Assembly: GCF_900113255.1 (NCBI RefSeq)
Contig: NZ_FOOR01000005.1
Location: forward strand, 124,001-188,000
DNA: 64,000 nucleotides
Source of the DNA: Novosphingobium sp. CF614
Lineage (GTDB): Bacteria; Pseudomonadota; Alphaproteobacteria; Sphingomonadales; Sphingomonadaceae
Direction: 5' to 3'
Every line of letters begins with the position of its first letter. Positions within the stretch are counted from its first letter, which is position 1. The translations under genes were made by a program, and so were the position numbers. The notes beneath the pieces are model-generated. The model saw only the letters and a program-made list of their open reading frames with translations, was not told where the DNA came from and searched no databases. This document shows, piece by piece, positions 7,775 through 16,858 of this stretch.

Positions 7775-10132
7775 TTAATACCGGTACTGCAATGTCAGCC
7801 CGACGGTTCGCGGACGGTAGGTCTGGTCGTAGTAGAGCGTCGAACCGATCGAGTCATGGTTGCGCGCCAGCACGTCGTTCGAATTGAGCAGGTTGTCGAC
7901 GAAGACCGAGAGATCGACACCGCTGAACCGCGCGCCCATGCGGGCCGAGACGAAGTTCCGGCCCGGCAACTCGGTCAACCCGGAATCGTAGCCATAGGCG
8001 CCCGAAACCGCCGTCTGGTAAGTGTGGCTGGCGAAGGAGAAATCGCCGCGCAGGTAGGCGTCCACGCCGTCGCCCACTTCGCGCTCGTAAGAACCGAACA
8101 AGTGTCCGGTCCACGAAGGACCGCCGATGTGCTGGCCGTCGGCCTTCAGCATCAGGCCATTGCCGCCATAGACGTTGTCGTCATAGGTCAGGTGCACGTA
8201 GGCGAGGTTGCCGCCCAGGTTCAGGCCTTCTACCGGGCGCACGTCGATCGACAGTTCGCCGCCCTTGCCGGTCGCGTCGCCAAGGTTGTAGATGAACGAG
8301 AACGAGCAGGTCGGCAGACGCACCGACTGCTGGATGTTTTTCCACTTCATCAGGTAGGCGCTGGCGCCGAGCTGGACCGCGCCGCCGAACAGCGAGTTCT
8401 TGGTGCCCGCTTCGTATGACCACAGCGAGTCGGATCCGTAAGCCGTGGGGCTTTCGGTCAGGCCCAGGGTGTTCAGGTCTCCGGTGCACAGGTCGCTGAG
8501 GATCTTCGCTTGCGCGCCGCCGGGGCGGAACCCCTTGGTGGCGGAGGCATAGACCATGTTGTTCGGCGAAATCTTGTAAGAGATGCCGAACTTGGGCGTC
8601 CAGGCGGCTTCCTTCATGCTGGCGGTGGTGACGGTGCGGACGTTGCGGGTGGTCGTGCCGTCGGCGACGTTGGTGAAGTCGAAGTCGACGTGGCTGTAGC
8701 GGATCGCCGCGGTCAGCGTCAGCGCTTCGGTGGGCTTCGCGTCGATGCTGGCATAGCCGGCGATCTGCTTGTCCTTGGCGTTGACGAGGTTCACGTAGCT
8801 GTACCGGCCGTCATACTGCTGGTAGCCGTTGATGAGCGTTCCGGGGATGCGGCCGGAACTGGTGTAGTTGCTGAAATCCTGCTCGGTGTTCGCGTAATAG
8901 GCACCCACGGTCCAGTCGATCAGCTTGTTGCCGTAGGACTGGAGCCGCGCTTCCTGGACGAAGTTCTTCTGCTTCACCGTCAGGTAATCGTCCATGTTGG
9001 TGATGTCCTTGTTCGAAAAAGTCCCGAACGGACTGCCGGAACGCAGGACAGAGAAGTACGTCGCGTAGTTGAGCGTCTGCTCCTGCTTGCGGTCGAAGTA
9101 GGAGGTGTTGGTGATGAGGTCGATGTTGGACGCGACTTTCCATTCCACCTTGAGCGCGGGCAGGTAGAACGTGTCGGTGCTCGGCTCCAGCGAATAGACG
9201 CCGGTGTGGTAATCGTTGTCCTTGGCCAGCCCGTAGCCTTCCCAGTAGTCATCGCGAGCCTTGCCGTGCACGCGCTGGTAATAGAAGCTGGGCGTGACGG
9301 TGAGCGTGTCGGTGGCCTTCCAGCCCAGCACGGCGCGAAGCACCGCCGAGTTGCCCGAGTTCACGTCCTTGGCCTTGACCACGTCGGTCCCTTGCGTGAC
9401 CTGGTCGATATAGCCGCCGGTGTGCTGATACCAGCCGCTCATCCTGAAGGCGAGGTTGTCGGTGATCGGCGCCCCCAGGGCCAGCCCGGCCTCGTAGCTG
9501 GGAGAGCCTTCTTCGGTGAACGAAACCTGCGAACGGCTGTAGAGGTGCAGCGCGTCGTAGTCCGGCCCCGGCGTGATGAAGCGCACGGCGCCGCCTTCGG
9601 CGCTCGCACCGAACAGCGTCCCCTGAGGACCGTAGAGCACTTCCACCCGGTCGAGATCGAAGACCTTTGGATAGGGGTTGCCGCCATAGTAGCCGACGTT
9701 GCGGATCTGGATCGCGGTATCGTCGATGTAGATCGCGGTCGTGGCCGAGCCGACGTCCGACGCCAGGCCGCGAATCGAGATGTTGCTGCCGTTGTTGGCC
9801 GTGACGCCGGCCGAGGGGGCGAAGTTGAGGGCCGGCGTGAGGCGCGACAGATCGTCGATGCCGCGGATGCCCTGCTGGTCCATGAGATGCTTGTCGTAGC
9901 TGGTGATCGAAACCGGCACCTCGTTGATGCTCTGTTCGCGGCGCAGCGCCGTCACCGTGATGACGTTCGCATCCGCGCTGTCGCCGGTTGCCGGAGCGCG
10001 ATCCTCCGCGTCTGCCGCGTGCGCGGTCGCGAAACCGCCGGCCAGCGCGGCCACGGCGCACGAGGCGGCCAGTGCCCTGCGCAAGCGCCGGCCGTAGAGT
10101 CCGGGCTCGTTGAAATTGGTGATGAGAGACAT
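7775..10132 (-). CDS. TonB-dependent outer-membrane receptor
   Basis: A 785-aa receptor. The start MSLITNF at 10132 has AAGGGG upstream and gives a signal peptide (ALAASCAVAALAGGFATAHA). The TonB-box/plug region follows (NVITVTALRREQSINEVPVSIT; LYGPQGTLFGASAEGGAVRFITP) and then a C-terminal beta-barrel ending YQTYRPRTVGLTLQYRY with a terminal aromatic residue. This is the FecA/CirA-like type with a LYGPQGTLFG plug, common in sphingomonads for uptake of bulky organic substrates. It faces an amidohydrolase/LLM/SDR group across a 384-bp gap; the substrate is unknown. Confidence 0.92.
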   Translation of the reverse strand: MSLITNFNEPGLYGRRLRRALAASCAVAALAGGFATAHAADAEDRAPATGDSADANVITVTALRREQSINEVPVSITSYDKHLMDQQGIRGIDDLSRLTPALNFAPSAGVTANNGSNISIRGLASDVGSATTAIYIDDTAIQIRNVGYYGGNPYPKVFDLDRVEVLYGPQGTLFGASAEGGAVRFITPGPDYDALHLYSRSQVSFTEEGSPSYEAGLALGAPITDNLAFRMSGWYQHTGGYIDQVTQGTDVVKAKDVNSGNSAVLRAVLGWKATDTLTVTPSFYYQRVHGKARDDYWEGYGLAKDNDYHTGVYSLEPSTDTFYLPALKVEWKVASNIDLITNTSYFDRKQEQTLNYATYFSVLRSGSPFGTFSNKDITNMDDYLTVKQKNFVQEARLQSYGNKLIDWTVGAYYANTEQDFSNYTSSGRIPGTLINGYQQYDGRYSYVNLVNAKDKQIAGYASIDAKPTEALTLTAAIRYSHVDFDFTNVADGTTTRNVRTVTTASMKEAAWTPKFGISYKISPNNMVYASATKGFRPGGAQAKILSDLCTGDLNTLGLTESPTAYGSDSLWSYEAGTKNSLFGGAVQLGASAYLMKWKNIQQSVRLPTCSFSFIYNLGDATGKGGELSIDVRPVEGLNLGGNLAYVHLTYDDNVYGGNGLMLKADGQHIGGPSWTGHLFGSYEREVGDGVDAYLRGDFSFASHTYQTAVSGAYGYDSGLTELPGRNFVSARMGARFSGVDLSVFVDNLLNSNDVLARNHDSIGSTLYYDQTYRPRTVGLTLQYRY

Positions 10133-10516
10133 GACGCCAAACCCCTTTTCTGCTCGATGGTTTCGAGCACCCTCTCGTGCGCCACGTTCCGTCTTGTCTG
10201 TCCTCACGTGGTCCTCCGTTGTCATTCGCCGGACTGTCTGCATTCACGGTCTCCGACTTGCCTTTGCCCGGTTCCTTCGGGCGCTGTCATATCAAGGCAA
10301 AAATTTACGCCGCATACCATTGCAAGAACCGAACCTGTGCGTTGCTAAATGTGGGCCGCCGTATCGGGCACCGTATCGGGCGCCGTAGCGGGCGTTGTCG
10401 CGCGCGGCTTGGCGCGCTCGCTTTTTTGCATCGCCCGCGCGGGCGATCGGCGCCTAAGGTCGTCCGCTGCGGGATACGCGGTTTGCCTCTCGCTTTGTCG
10501 GGGATGATTGCGCGCG
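10133..10516. other. Divergent intergenic region
   Basis: 384 bp between the TonB receptor and the amidohydrolase, with no supported gene. It contains three tandem 12-mers (10359-10394) and must hold both promoters. No convincing operator palindrome was found by eye. Confidence 0.6.
10359..10394. repeat. Three tandem 12-bp repeats (CCGTATCGGGCG)
   Basis: CCGTATCGGGCA, CCGTATCGGGCG and CCGTAGCGGGCG lie head to tail upstream of the amidohydrolase gene. They could be a regulatory iteron-like array or simple slippage. Confidence 0.6.
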
Positions 10517-12013
10517 ATGACAGACAGGGTGTTGCGAAAGCTTCGGGCCGGGCGCGTACTGGTCGATGCCGAAGGCATGGTTCTGGGACCCACCGAGATC
10601 GCGATCGATGCCGAGGGGCGCATCGCCTCGCTCGCCGCCATATCCGAAGAAGGCCTGACGCGCGAGGAAGCCGGCGCGCTCGTCATGCCCGCGCTGGCGA
10701 ACGCGCACGATCACGGGCGCGGCCTGCGCACGCTGGCTTTCGGCGCCGCCGACCAGTCGCTGGAGACGTGGCTGCCGGACTTGCGCCGCCAGCCCAGGGT
10801 GGATCCCTGGCTGAACGCGGCGGTCGCCCTGGGGCGTCTGGCATGCAGCGGCGTCGCCGCGGTGAACCATTGCCACAACACGCAGGACAGCCGGGCCCTC
10901 CTCGCCGAAGCGGAAGCCGTGTCGCGCGCCGCGCGCGACGTCGGTGTCCGGGTGGCTTTCGGCTGGCCGTTCTTCGATCGCAACCCGCTGGTCTACGGAG
11001 ACCTTGCGCCCCTGGCCTCGTTCCTCCCGGAGGCGCGGCGCCCGGATATTCTCAAGGCGGCGGATGGAATGCGGGACTGCGCCACCAACTTCGCGCTGTT
11101 CGAAAGGGCCAAGGCGTTCGAGCACGATCACTTCACGCTGCAGTATCACCCCGTCGCGCCGCAGTGGGCCCGGCCGGAAACCCTTGCCGCGATCTCCCGC
11201 GCCTCCGCCGCCGACGGACGGCGTATCCACATGCACCTCCTGGAAACCGAGCCGCAGCGCGAATGGGCTTGGGAACACCATCCGCGGGGCCTGGTCCGCT
11301 GGCTGGACTCGCTGGGCCTGCTGAGCGACCGGCTGACCGTGGCGCACGCCGTGTGGCTGGACGAGGAGGACATCGCGCTGCTGGCGCGCCGGGGGGTCAC
11401 GGTGTCGGTCAACGTGTCCTCCAATCTCCGGCTGCGTTCCGGCGTGCCGCGGATCGCGGAATTGCTCGAAGCGGGCGTGCCGGTCGCCTTCGGCCTCGAC
11501 GGCATGGCGTTGGACGACGACGAGGACATGCTGCGCGAACTGCGGCTGGCATGGCACTTCGGTGCGCGGGAGTCCCGGCCGGGCGGGGGGCCGGGCGGGG
11601 GGCCGGGTGAGGGGCTAGACCCTCGCGCCGTGCTGCGGGGGGCGCTCGATGCCGGGCATCGATCCATTCTTGGAAGCGGCGCGGGCGGGCGGATCGAAAT
11701 CGGGGCGGCGGCCGACCTGCTCGTTCTCGATTTCGCGGCGCTGACGGCGGACTGCGTGGCGCCGAATGTCGATGTCATCCGCCTTCTGCTCGGCCGCGCA
11801 CAATCGCGGCACATACGCGCGGTCTGGGTGCAGGGGCGTGTCGTCGCAAGCTCCGGGCGGTGCGTGGGTATCGATCTTGCGGAACTGGAAGCCAGGTTGA
11901 CCCGGGAAGCACGGCATGCCTATCTGAACTCTCCGCCCGACGAAGCCGCGATCGCGGAGATGAAGACGGGGGTCAGCGCCTACTACGAGTGCGATTGCCA
12001 TCGCACCGGGTGA
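10517..12013 (+). CDS. Amidohydrolase (ATZ/TRZ, cytosine-deaminase-like)
   Basis: A 498-aa metal-dependent hydrolase of the urease/ATZ superfamily. The metal motif is NAHDHG (H-x-H), followed by VNHCHNTQD, HMHLLET (third His region), VAHAVWLDEED (fourth His) and FGLDGMALDDDEDM with the catalytic Asp. The C-terminal sandwich IEIGAAADLLVLD is typical. Members deaminate or dechlorinate heterocycles or hydrolyse cyclic amides. The ATG at 10517 is preferred over an upstream TTG. A low-complexity Gly-Pro stretch encoded at 11579-11616 (repeated GGGGGGCCGGGC) is odd and may be an expansion. It is followed 174 bp later by an LLM oxidoreductase. Confidence 0.88.
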   Translation: MTDRVLRKLRAGRVLVDAEGMVLGPTEIAIDAEGRIASLAAISEEGLTREEAGALVMPALANAHDHGRGLRTLAFGAADQSLETWLPDLRRQPRVDPWLNAAVALGRLACSGVAAVNHCHNTQDSRALLAEAEAVSRAARDVGVRVAFGWPFFDRNPLVYGDLAPLASFLPEARRPDILKAADGMRDCATNFALFERAKAFEHDHFTLQYHPVAPQWARPETLAAISRASAADGRRIHMHLLETEPQREWAWEHHPRGLVRWLDSLGLLSDRLTVAHAVWLDEEDIALLARRGVTVSVNVSSNLRLRSGVPRIAELLEAGVPVAFGLDGMALDDDEDMLRELRLAWHFGARESRPGGGPGGGPGEGLDPRAVLRGALDAGHRSILGSGAGGRIEIGAAADLLVLDFAALTADCVAPNVDVIRLLLGRAQSRHIRAVWVQGRVVASSGRCVGIDLAELEARLTREARHAYLNSPPDEAAIAEMKTGVSAYYECDCHRTG

Positions 12014-12187
12014 TCGGGGACCTGACAGGCGTCGGCGGCCGGCGGACCGATCGGCGAAGGGCAGGTGCGCAAGCCGCCGGGGATGGTGCGATCCATCGCA
12101 GCGGCAAGGGCGTTCAACATCTCAACCAAGAAAGAGGCCCCCATCTGTGCCATAATCAGCCCGTCACGATCAGGGAGGCCCCGCCCC

Positions 12188-13069
12188 ATGCACCTCGACC
12201 TTCACGTCTCCCGTTTCGACTGGGCGGGCACCCCGTCCGCCATCGGCCCCGGCATTATGCGCCTTGCCCGCGCGGCGGAGAGTGCCGGCGTCAGGACATT
12301 GTCCTTCATGGATCATTATTTCCAGATGGAGAACGTGGCGCCGGCCGAGGATCCGATGCTCGAAGTCTATACCGCGCTCGGCTTCGTGGCCGGTGTCACG
12401 CAGAGACTGCGCCTGCGCGCGCTGGTGACGGGCGCCACCTATCGCCACCCCGGTCTCCTCGCGAAGATCGTCACTACCCTCGACGTGCTGTCGGGTGGCC
12501 GGGCCGAGCTCGGCATCGGGGCCGCGTGGTACGAGCGTGAGCATGTGGGACTGGGGGTGCCGTTTCCACCGATCGCCGAACGGTTCGAGCGGCTGGAGGA
12601 GACCATCCGCATCTGCCTCCAGATGTGGAGCGACGACGATGGTCCGTTCGAGGGCGCATATTACCAGCTTGCCGAAACGCTCTGTTCCCCGCCGCCGGTC
12701 TCCTCGCCGCACCCGTCGATCCTGATCGGCGGCGGCGGGGAGAAGAAGACGCTGCGGCTGGTCGCGCAATATGGGGATGCGTGCAACTTCTACGTCCCGC
12801 CAGAGGGCGTAGGGCACAAGTTGGACGTGTTGCGCGAACATTGCGACGCCGTGGGACGCGATATCCGCGAGATCGAGATCACCGCCATCCTCAATGTCGC
12901 TCCGGACTGGACGGTGGACGACATGGTGCGCGGGGCGGAGGCCTATGCGGCGGTGGGGGTGTCGACGGTCGTGGCGTCGGGCCTGGGTGACGATCCTGTA
13001 GCGCGACTGGAAGGGGTGTTCGGGCCCGCGGTGGAACGGCTGCGAAGTGTCCGGCCCCAAATGCCTTGA
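12188..13069 (+). CDS. LLM class flavin-dependent oxidoreductase
   Basis: A 293-aa luciferase-like monooxygenase/F420-dependent reductase homologue. Characteristic are SFMDHYFQ (strand-2 aromatic/His region), RLRALVTGATYRHPGLLAKIVTTLDVLSGGRAELGIGAAW spread over about residues 75-120, YEREHVGLGVPFPP and HPSILIGGGGEKKTLRLVAQYGD. The start has GGGAGG about 10 nt upstream. The reaction is probably an FMN- or F420-linked oxidation of a small organic molecule. It forms a plus-strand group with the amidohydrolase and the SDR. Confidence 0.9.
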   Translation: MHLDLHVSRFDWAGTPSAIGPGIMRLARAAESAGVRTLSFMDHYFQMENVAPAEDPMLEVYTALGFVAGVTQRLRLRALVTGATYRHPGLLAKIVTTLDVLSGGRAELGIGAAWYEREHVGLGVPFPPIAERFERLEETIRICLQMWSDDDGPFEGAYYQLAETLCSPPPVSSPHPSILIGGGGEKKTLRLVAQYGDACNFYVPPEGVGHKLDVLREHCDAVGRDIREIEITAILNVAPDWTVDDMVRGAEAYAAVGVSTVVASGLGDDPVARLEGVFGPAVERLRSVRPQMP

Positions 13070-13197
13070 CGCGCCGGATGATGGCCCCTCCGAGAACATA
13101 CACGGCTTGCTTTGCGGAAGCACGCTGATAGCGTTCGCCGGAATAACGACGGCCGGAAACAACACCGGCCTGATCGCCCAAAATGAGAGGACGCGGA

Positions 13198-13962
13198 ATG
13201 GACACAGCTTTGTCGGGTCAGGTCGCGCTGGTGACGGGAAGCGCATCGGGAATAGGCCGGGCCACTGCGCTCATGCTGGCCGCGGCCGGCGCGCGCATCG
13301 CCCTTGTCGACCGGGATGCGGCGGGGCTCGCGGCCGTGGCGGGCGACATCGGACCAAACGCCAGGACTTTCGAAGCCGATCTTGGCGATGGCGGGAGTCT
13401 GCCGGGGCTGGTCGGTTCGGTGCTGGCCGCGTTCGGCCGCATCGACATACTCGTCAACTGTGCGGGTATCACGGGTATCAGCTTCACCGAACCGCAAAGC
13501 ACGACAGATTTCACCGACGCGCAGCTGGATGCCGTCCTGGGCATAAATCTTCGCGCGCCGTTCATCCTCACCCGTGAAGTCGGCAGGCATATGGTTGCGC
13601 GCGGGGGCGGAGGCCGCATCGTCAACGTGAGTTCCAGCGCCGCCTTCCGGGCGACCGGCTCGCCGCCCATCTATGCGGCATCCAAGGCGGGCCTCAACGC
13701 ACTCACCCGCACGGCGGCGGCGGACCTGGGCCCGCACGGCGTGAACGTCAATGCCGTCGCACCAGGAGCGACGCGCACGTCCATGCTCGCCGATGTCGAC
13801 CAGTATCTGGAGGAGATGGTCAAGAACGGCCCGCTCGCCAATCTGACGCAAACGGTCTCCGAGGCCGAGGATGTCGCCGCGGTCATCCGCTTCCTGTGCC
13901 TGCCCGACAGCCGCCAGATGACGGGCCAGGTGCTGCACACCAGCGCGGGACTCGTGGTCTGA
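13198..13962 (+). CDS. SDR family oxidoreductase (FabG-like)
   Basis: A 254-aa classical SDR with TGSASGIGRATA, NCAG (a variant of NNAG), Ser in NVSSSAAF and the YAASK pair, then VNAVAPGATRTSM and a C-terminal GQVLHTSAGLVV. GAGAGGA lies about 7 nt before the ATG at 13198; an ATG at 13183 is less well placed. It probably acts with the preceding LLM protein and amidohydrolase. Confidence 0.9.
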   Translation: MDTALSGQVALVTGSASGIGRATALMLAAAGARIALVDRDAAGLAAVAGDIGPNARTFEADLGDGGSLPGLVGSVLAAFGRIDILVNCAGITGISFTEPQSTTDFTDAQLDAVLGINLRAPFILTREVGRHMVARGGGGRIVNVSSSAAFRATGSPPIYAASKAGLNALTRTAAADLGPHGVNVNAVAPGATRTSMLADVDQYLEEMVKNGPLANLTQTVSEAEDVAAVIRFLCLPDSRQMTGQVLHTSAGLVV

Positions 13963-14042
13963 TGGCCGCGCGCGGATAGCCGTTCGGGATCGATTACGAA
14001 GGGCTGCCATGCGTCCATGTCGAGATGCATGGGGAACCCGTT

Positions 14043-14137
14043 ATACCAAGTCTCTTTTTGAGGGAACTCATCTCCCCCTTCGCCGCCTCGCGGGCGACGA
14101 AAAGGGAAAATGAGTCTCCGTCCAAGAGACGTGGTAT
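14043..14137. repeat. About 95-bp imperfect palindrome (dispersed intergenic repeat)
   Basis: ATACCAAGTCTCTT at 14043-14056 pairs with AAGAGACGTGGTAT at 14124-14137 with one mismatch. The inner arms CTCATCTCCCCCTT and AAAGGGAAAATGAG also pair imperfectly. The 5' end ATACCAAGTCT recurs at 60959, where another long hairpin follows. This is probably a non-autonomous palindromic element sited between convergent genes. Confidence 0.6.
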
Positions 14138-14192
14138 TACAAGTCCATTCCGGCGGTTGATCCGATCGGGCCGGCACAGAACGCGATTGCGA

Positions 14193-14939
14193 TCACCGAG
14201 GCGGTCGAGTCACTTCGATCTCGATTTCGGGAAACGGCAGCGGCTCGGCGTCGGCTTGCCGAAGCAGCGTTCGTATTGTTGCGGCTTCCTCGCTCTGCTC
14301 TCGCGCCATGAGCGTTGCGGCGCTGGCGATCATCGGCGTCTCGGCATTGCGGTCGGCGAAGCGGGCCATCGATATGGCGCTTAGATGGTGACGAAGCATC
14401 AACTGCAGAAACAGGATATCCAGCGATTTTCCGCTGGCAGCGCGCAACCGATTCAGTTCCGCCGAAGTGGCCATTCCAGGCATTCCACCGGACCCGGAGC
14501 ATAGCCGGGCATAGGCCTGATCCGGGGTCCATGATTGCCCCTGTCCGGTGTTCATCCATGCCATTGATGAGGTTTGCGGCAACAGCGGGCGCTGCCACAT
14601 CTTGAGCCAGCCGCGCATTTCACCGACTTCAAGCAACTGGTTGTGCGTGATCTGGGTGGCCAGCGCGGTAATCTGGGGCGATGCGCGCCCCGCCACGATG
14701 CCTGCCATCACGACAGCCTGGTCATGATGCTGGGCCATGTGCTGCAAGAAGCCGACATCGACCGTTCCTCCGGCGACCTCCCGGGCTTGAGCGGGCCGAT
14801 CCGAGCGCCACCACATCGTCCCGGCCCAAACAATCGCCACGCCGAGTAAAATGCCCAGGACGATGGAAAAGCCCAGGGTGACGGAACGGCTTTGTCGAAC
14901 GCGATCAGCCGCGAGCGGGGGCATGACCAAGCTTTTCAA
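14193..14939 (-). CDS. DUF305 domain protein (membrane-anchored, His-rich)
   Basis: A 248-aa protein with one N-terminal membrane helix (about residues 22-42, TLGFSIVLGILLGVAIVWAG) and two copies of the DUF305 signature: FLQHMAQHHDQAVVMA (about 64-79) and FLQLMLRHHLSAISMA. DUF305 proteins are four-helix ferritin-like folds exported to the periplasm and often found with metal genes. The ATG overlaps the stop of the LVIVD gene by 4 nt (ATGA), indicating coupling. The precise function is unknown. Confidence 0.9.
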   Translation of the reverse strand: MKSLVMPPLAADRVRQSRSVTLGFSIVLGILLGVAIVWAGTMWWRSDRPAQAREVAGGTVDVGFLQHMAQHHDQAVVMAGIVAGRASPQITALATQITHNQLLEVGEMRGWLKMWQRPLLPQTSSMAWMNTGQGQSWTPDQAYARLCSGSGGMPGMATSAELNRLRAASGKSLDILFLQLMLRHHLSAISMARFADRNAETPMIASAATLMAREQSEEAATIRTLLRQADAEPLPFPEIEIEVTRPPR

Positions 14940-16492
14940 TCGTCCGAATCCCGGGATTGAGTCGCCGGATCACCGGTGTTCGATGGCTTCTGGTACACGC
15001 CATTGGTGAATCGCAGCACTTGGACGCCATTGTCCTGGCAGGTTGCCCAAAGCTGATCGCTGCCCACGAAGCGTGGCGGCGAAGTGCACCAGTCCGCCGT
15101 AAGTTTCGCCGTGTACTCGCTCGAGCCGAACAAGCCGTTGGCATGCTCCGAGCCCTGCAGAAGTACATTTTTGCCAGTCTGCGCCGGCGGATTGTAATAG
15201 GCGATCTCGCGAACATCGTTCGGCCCGGTGGTCCCGAACACGCGGATGCCGGAATTGAAATACCCGCAGGCGATCGCGGTCGGATCATCCTGGCGGTCCA
15301 CGGTGCAGTAATGGCTGTAATATCCCGCGAACAGGCCGGTCCCCTTGGTATCGCTGCTTGCTGCCGTGCTGTTCGCGGGCAATTGGATCTCGAGCTGCAG
15401 GTTTCGCACGATAACCGGATTGGATTCATCTGAAATGTCGATGATCCGTACCGTGCCAAACTCGTCCGGAACGATCAGATAGGGGTGCTCGTTCCACGTC
15501 ACGGGAATGGTCATCTGGCCAGTGCCAGTCGTGTTCCACGCGACCGAGCCAAGCTCACGAATGGTTGGCACCGGCGCCCGCCGTTGAATGTCGCTGACAT
15601 CGAAAATACTAACTCCCGCCGGGCTCAACCTTGCAATGTATAGCCTGTTTCCATCTTTGCTGAACGAAAAGCCGTGGTTGAAGGTGCCGGTACTGCCTAC
15701 GAAGACGATGTGAGGGAGCTTGGGATTCGATACGTCGATCGCAGTCAGGATCCCGAGCGCAAGGCCGGCGGCCCAATAGGTCATGCCATCGGGCGACCAG
15801 CCGCCTTCGTGGCCAAGGACGTTTGCCGGGATGCTGAGATTGCCGATGCCATTCTGAAGTTCAGGCGATGCGCAGGCATTGTTAAGGTCATAGACCTCGA
15901 AGAATGCGCCGCTGACCGCTGCCCCGCCGGACACCCCGCCGAGCAGCCCCCGTCTCTCGTTGACTTTCAAGCTTTCCCAGGGGCTGAGCATCGATGCGGT
16001 GGTCAGACGCCCGGCGAACCGCGGCCGCGCCGGGTCGGCCAGGTCCACCACCTGGACGCCGGGCGAGCGTTTCAGCAGACCGGTCAGCGTCGTCGCCATA
16101 TAGGCGCAATTGCGGTAGAAGGGGTTCACCCACGATGCGCCTTCGCCCTGATATCGCCCTACCAACTCCAGGTTGCAGCGGTAGCCGAGCTTGCTGCGAC
16201 CGCTGTTTCTGTCGGCCAGCGGCACCTGACCCTGCAATCCTGTTTCCGGCAGCGAGCCGGGACCGCAGTTCGCGCGCGGGATCACGTCCTCTTCGACCAA
16301 GGCAGAAGAGGACGTAGCTGATGCGGCTTGCACGGTTGGCGCTGAAATACCTCGAGTAGCACGATTGTCGACGAGGGCTACGCTGGTATCGCCGAGGCCG
16401 CCGTCACTCGGCGGGACCGCGATTAGAGCCACTCGCGATACGGCTACGACCGCTACCGCCGTTCCCAAGACAACCTTGCCCGAATATAGCAT
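14936..16492 (-). CDS. Exported LVIVD-repeat beta-propeller protein
   Basis: A 518-aa protein with an N-terminal hydrophobic segment (GTAVAVVAVSRVALIAV) acting as signal or anchor. Repeats of LVIVD type follow: GVQVVDLADPARPRFAG, ILTAIDVSNPKLPHIV, GVSIFDVSDIQRRAPVP, VRIIDISDESNPVIV and a last GVQVLRFTNGVYQ. Each repeat is a propeller blade; such proteins are surface or periplasmic binding proteins of unknown ligand. It has six or more cysteines after the signal region, some probably paired. It is the promoter-proximal gene of a two-gene operon with DUF305. Confidence 0.85.
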   Translation of the reverse strand: MLYSGKVVLGTAVAVVAVSRVALIAVPPSDGGLGDTSVALVDNRATRGISAPTVQAASATSSSALVEEDVIPRANCGPGSLPETGLQGQVPLADRNSGRSKLGYRCNLELVGRYQGEGASWVNPFYRNCAYMATTLTGLLKRSPGVQVVDLADPARPRFAGRLTTASMLSPWESLKVNERRGLLGGVSGGAAVSGAFFEVYDLNNACASPELQNGIGNLSIPANVLGHEGGWSPDGMTYWAAGLALGILTAIDVSNPKLPHIVFVGSTGTFNHGFSFSKDGNRLYIARLSPAGVSIFDVSDIQRRAPVPTIRELGSVAWNTTGTGQMTIPVTWNEHPYLIVPDEFGTVRIIDISDESNPVIVRNLQLEIQLPANSTAASSDTKGTGLFAGYYSHYCTVDRQDDPTAIACGYFNSGIRVFGTTGPNDVREIAYYNPPAQTGKNVLLQGSEHANGLFGSSEYTAKLTADWCTSPPRFVGSDQLWATCQDNGVQVLRFTNGVYQKPSNTGDPATQSRDSDD

Positions 16493-16652
16493 GCTCTCTC
16501 TCCCAAGGGTCCAGTATGACGATCTGGATCGTTTCCATACATTGTGGACTATAACTATCCACTTGATCTACTGAAAGTGAAAACTACAATACGCGTAAAT
16601 TGTGATAAATTTTTAATATGAATATGAATTTTAAGTTGCATGAAAACTCATT

Positions 16653-16690
16653 GATCGGAACCCTTGTTCTCCTTACTTTCGTTATTGTTA
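16653..16690. repeat. Dispersed repeat copy 1 (GATCGGAACCCTTGTTCTCC...)
   Basis: This segment closely matches segments at 28674-28721 and 43480-43530, with the shared pattern GATCGGAACYCYTGTTCTCC then TTRCTKTCGTYATTG. All three copies are intergenic within the island. Confidence 0.65.
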
Positions 16691-16800
16691 ACCGCTTTAA
16701 TTCACCCAAAACGCCTGAACGCGGCCGACGAAGGGAGATGAAAACATCGATGCCGAGATGTACTATCGAGTCCACGCTCGGGTAATGCTGACTTGACGTT

Positions 16801-16842
16801 ACCGGCCTGGCGGCGGCGATCGCGTGCCGCCGCCAGGCCGGT
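16801..16842 (-). terminator. GC-rich terminator hairpin of amidohydrolase paralogue 1
   Basis: A perfect 17-bp stem (16801-16817 with 16826-16842) with an 8-nt loop lies 17 nt past the amidohydrolase stop. There is little T-tract on the minus-strand transcript, so strength is uncertain. Confidence 0.65.
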
Positions 16843-16858
16843 CTTGTCCGCTATTCTG

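Larger units (their letters stand above)
16493..16858. other. AT-rich intergenic region at the left edge of the catabolic island
   Basis: 366 bp without a supported gene. About 16555-16700 is strikingly AT-rich compared with its surroundings. It contains the promoter side of the LVIVD gene, a copy of a dispersed repeat (16653-16690) and the terminator of the amidohydrolase gene. Confidence 0.6.

Noticed and set aside
8510..10348. A 612-codon plus-strand frame opposite the first TonB receptor
   Set aside because: Shadow frame; repetitive Val/Gly/Arg composition and no motifs.
10359..10394. Tandem 12-mers as a possible CRISPR array or replication iterons
   Set aside because: There are only three units without spacers and no cas or rep gene nearby.
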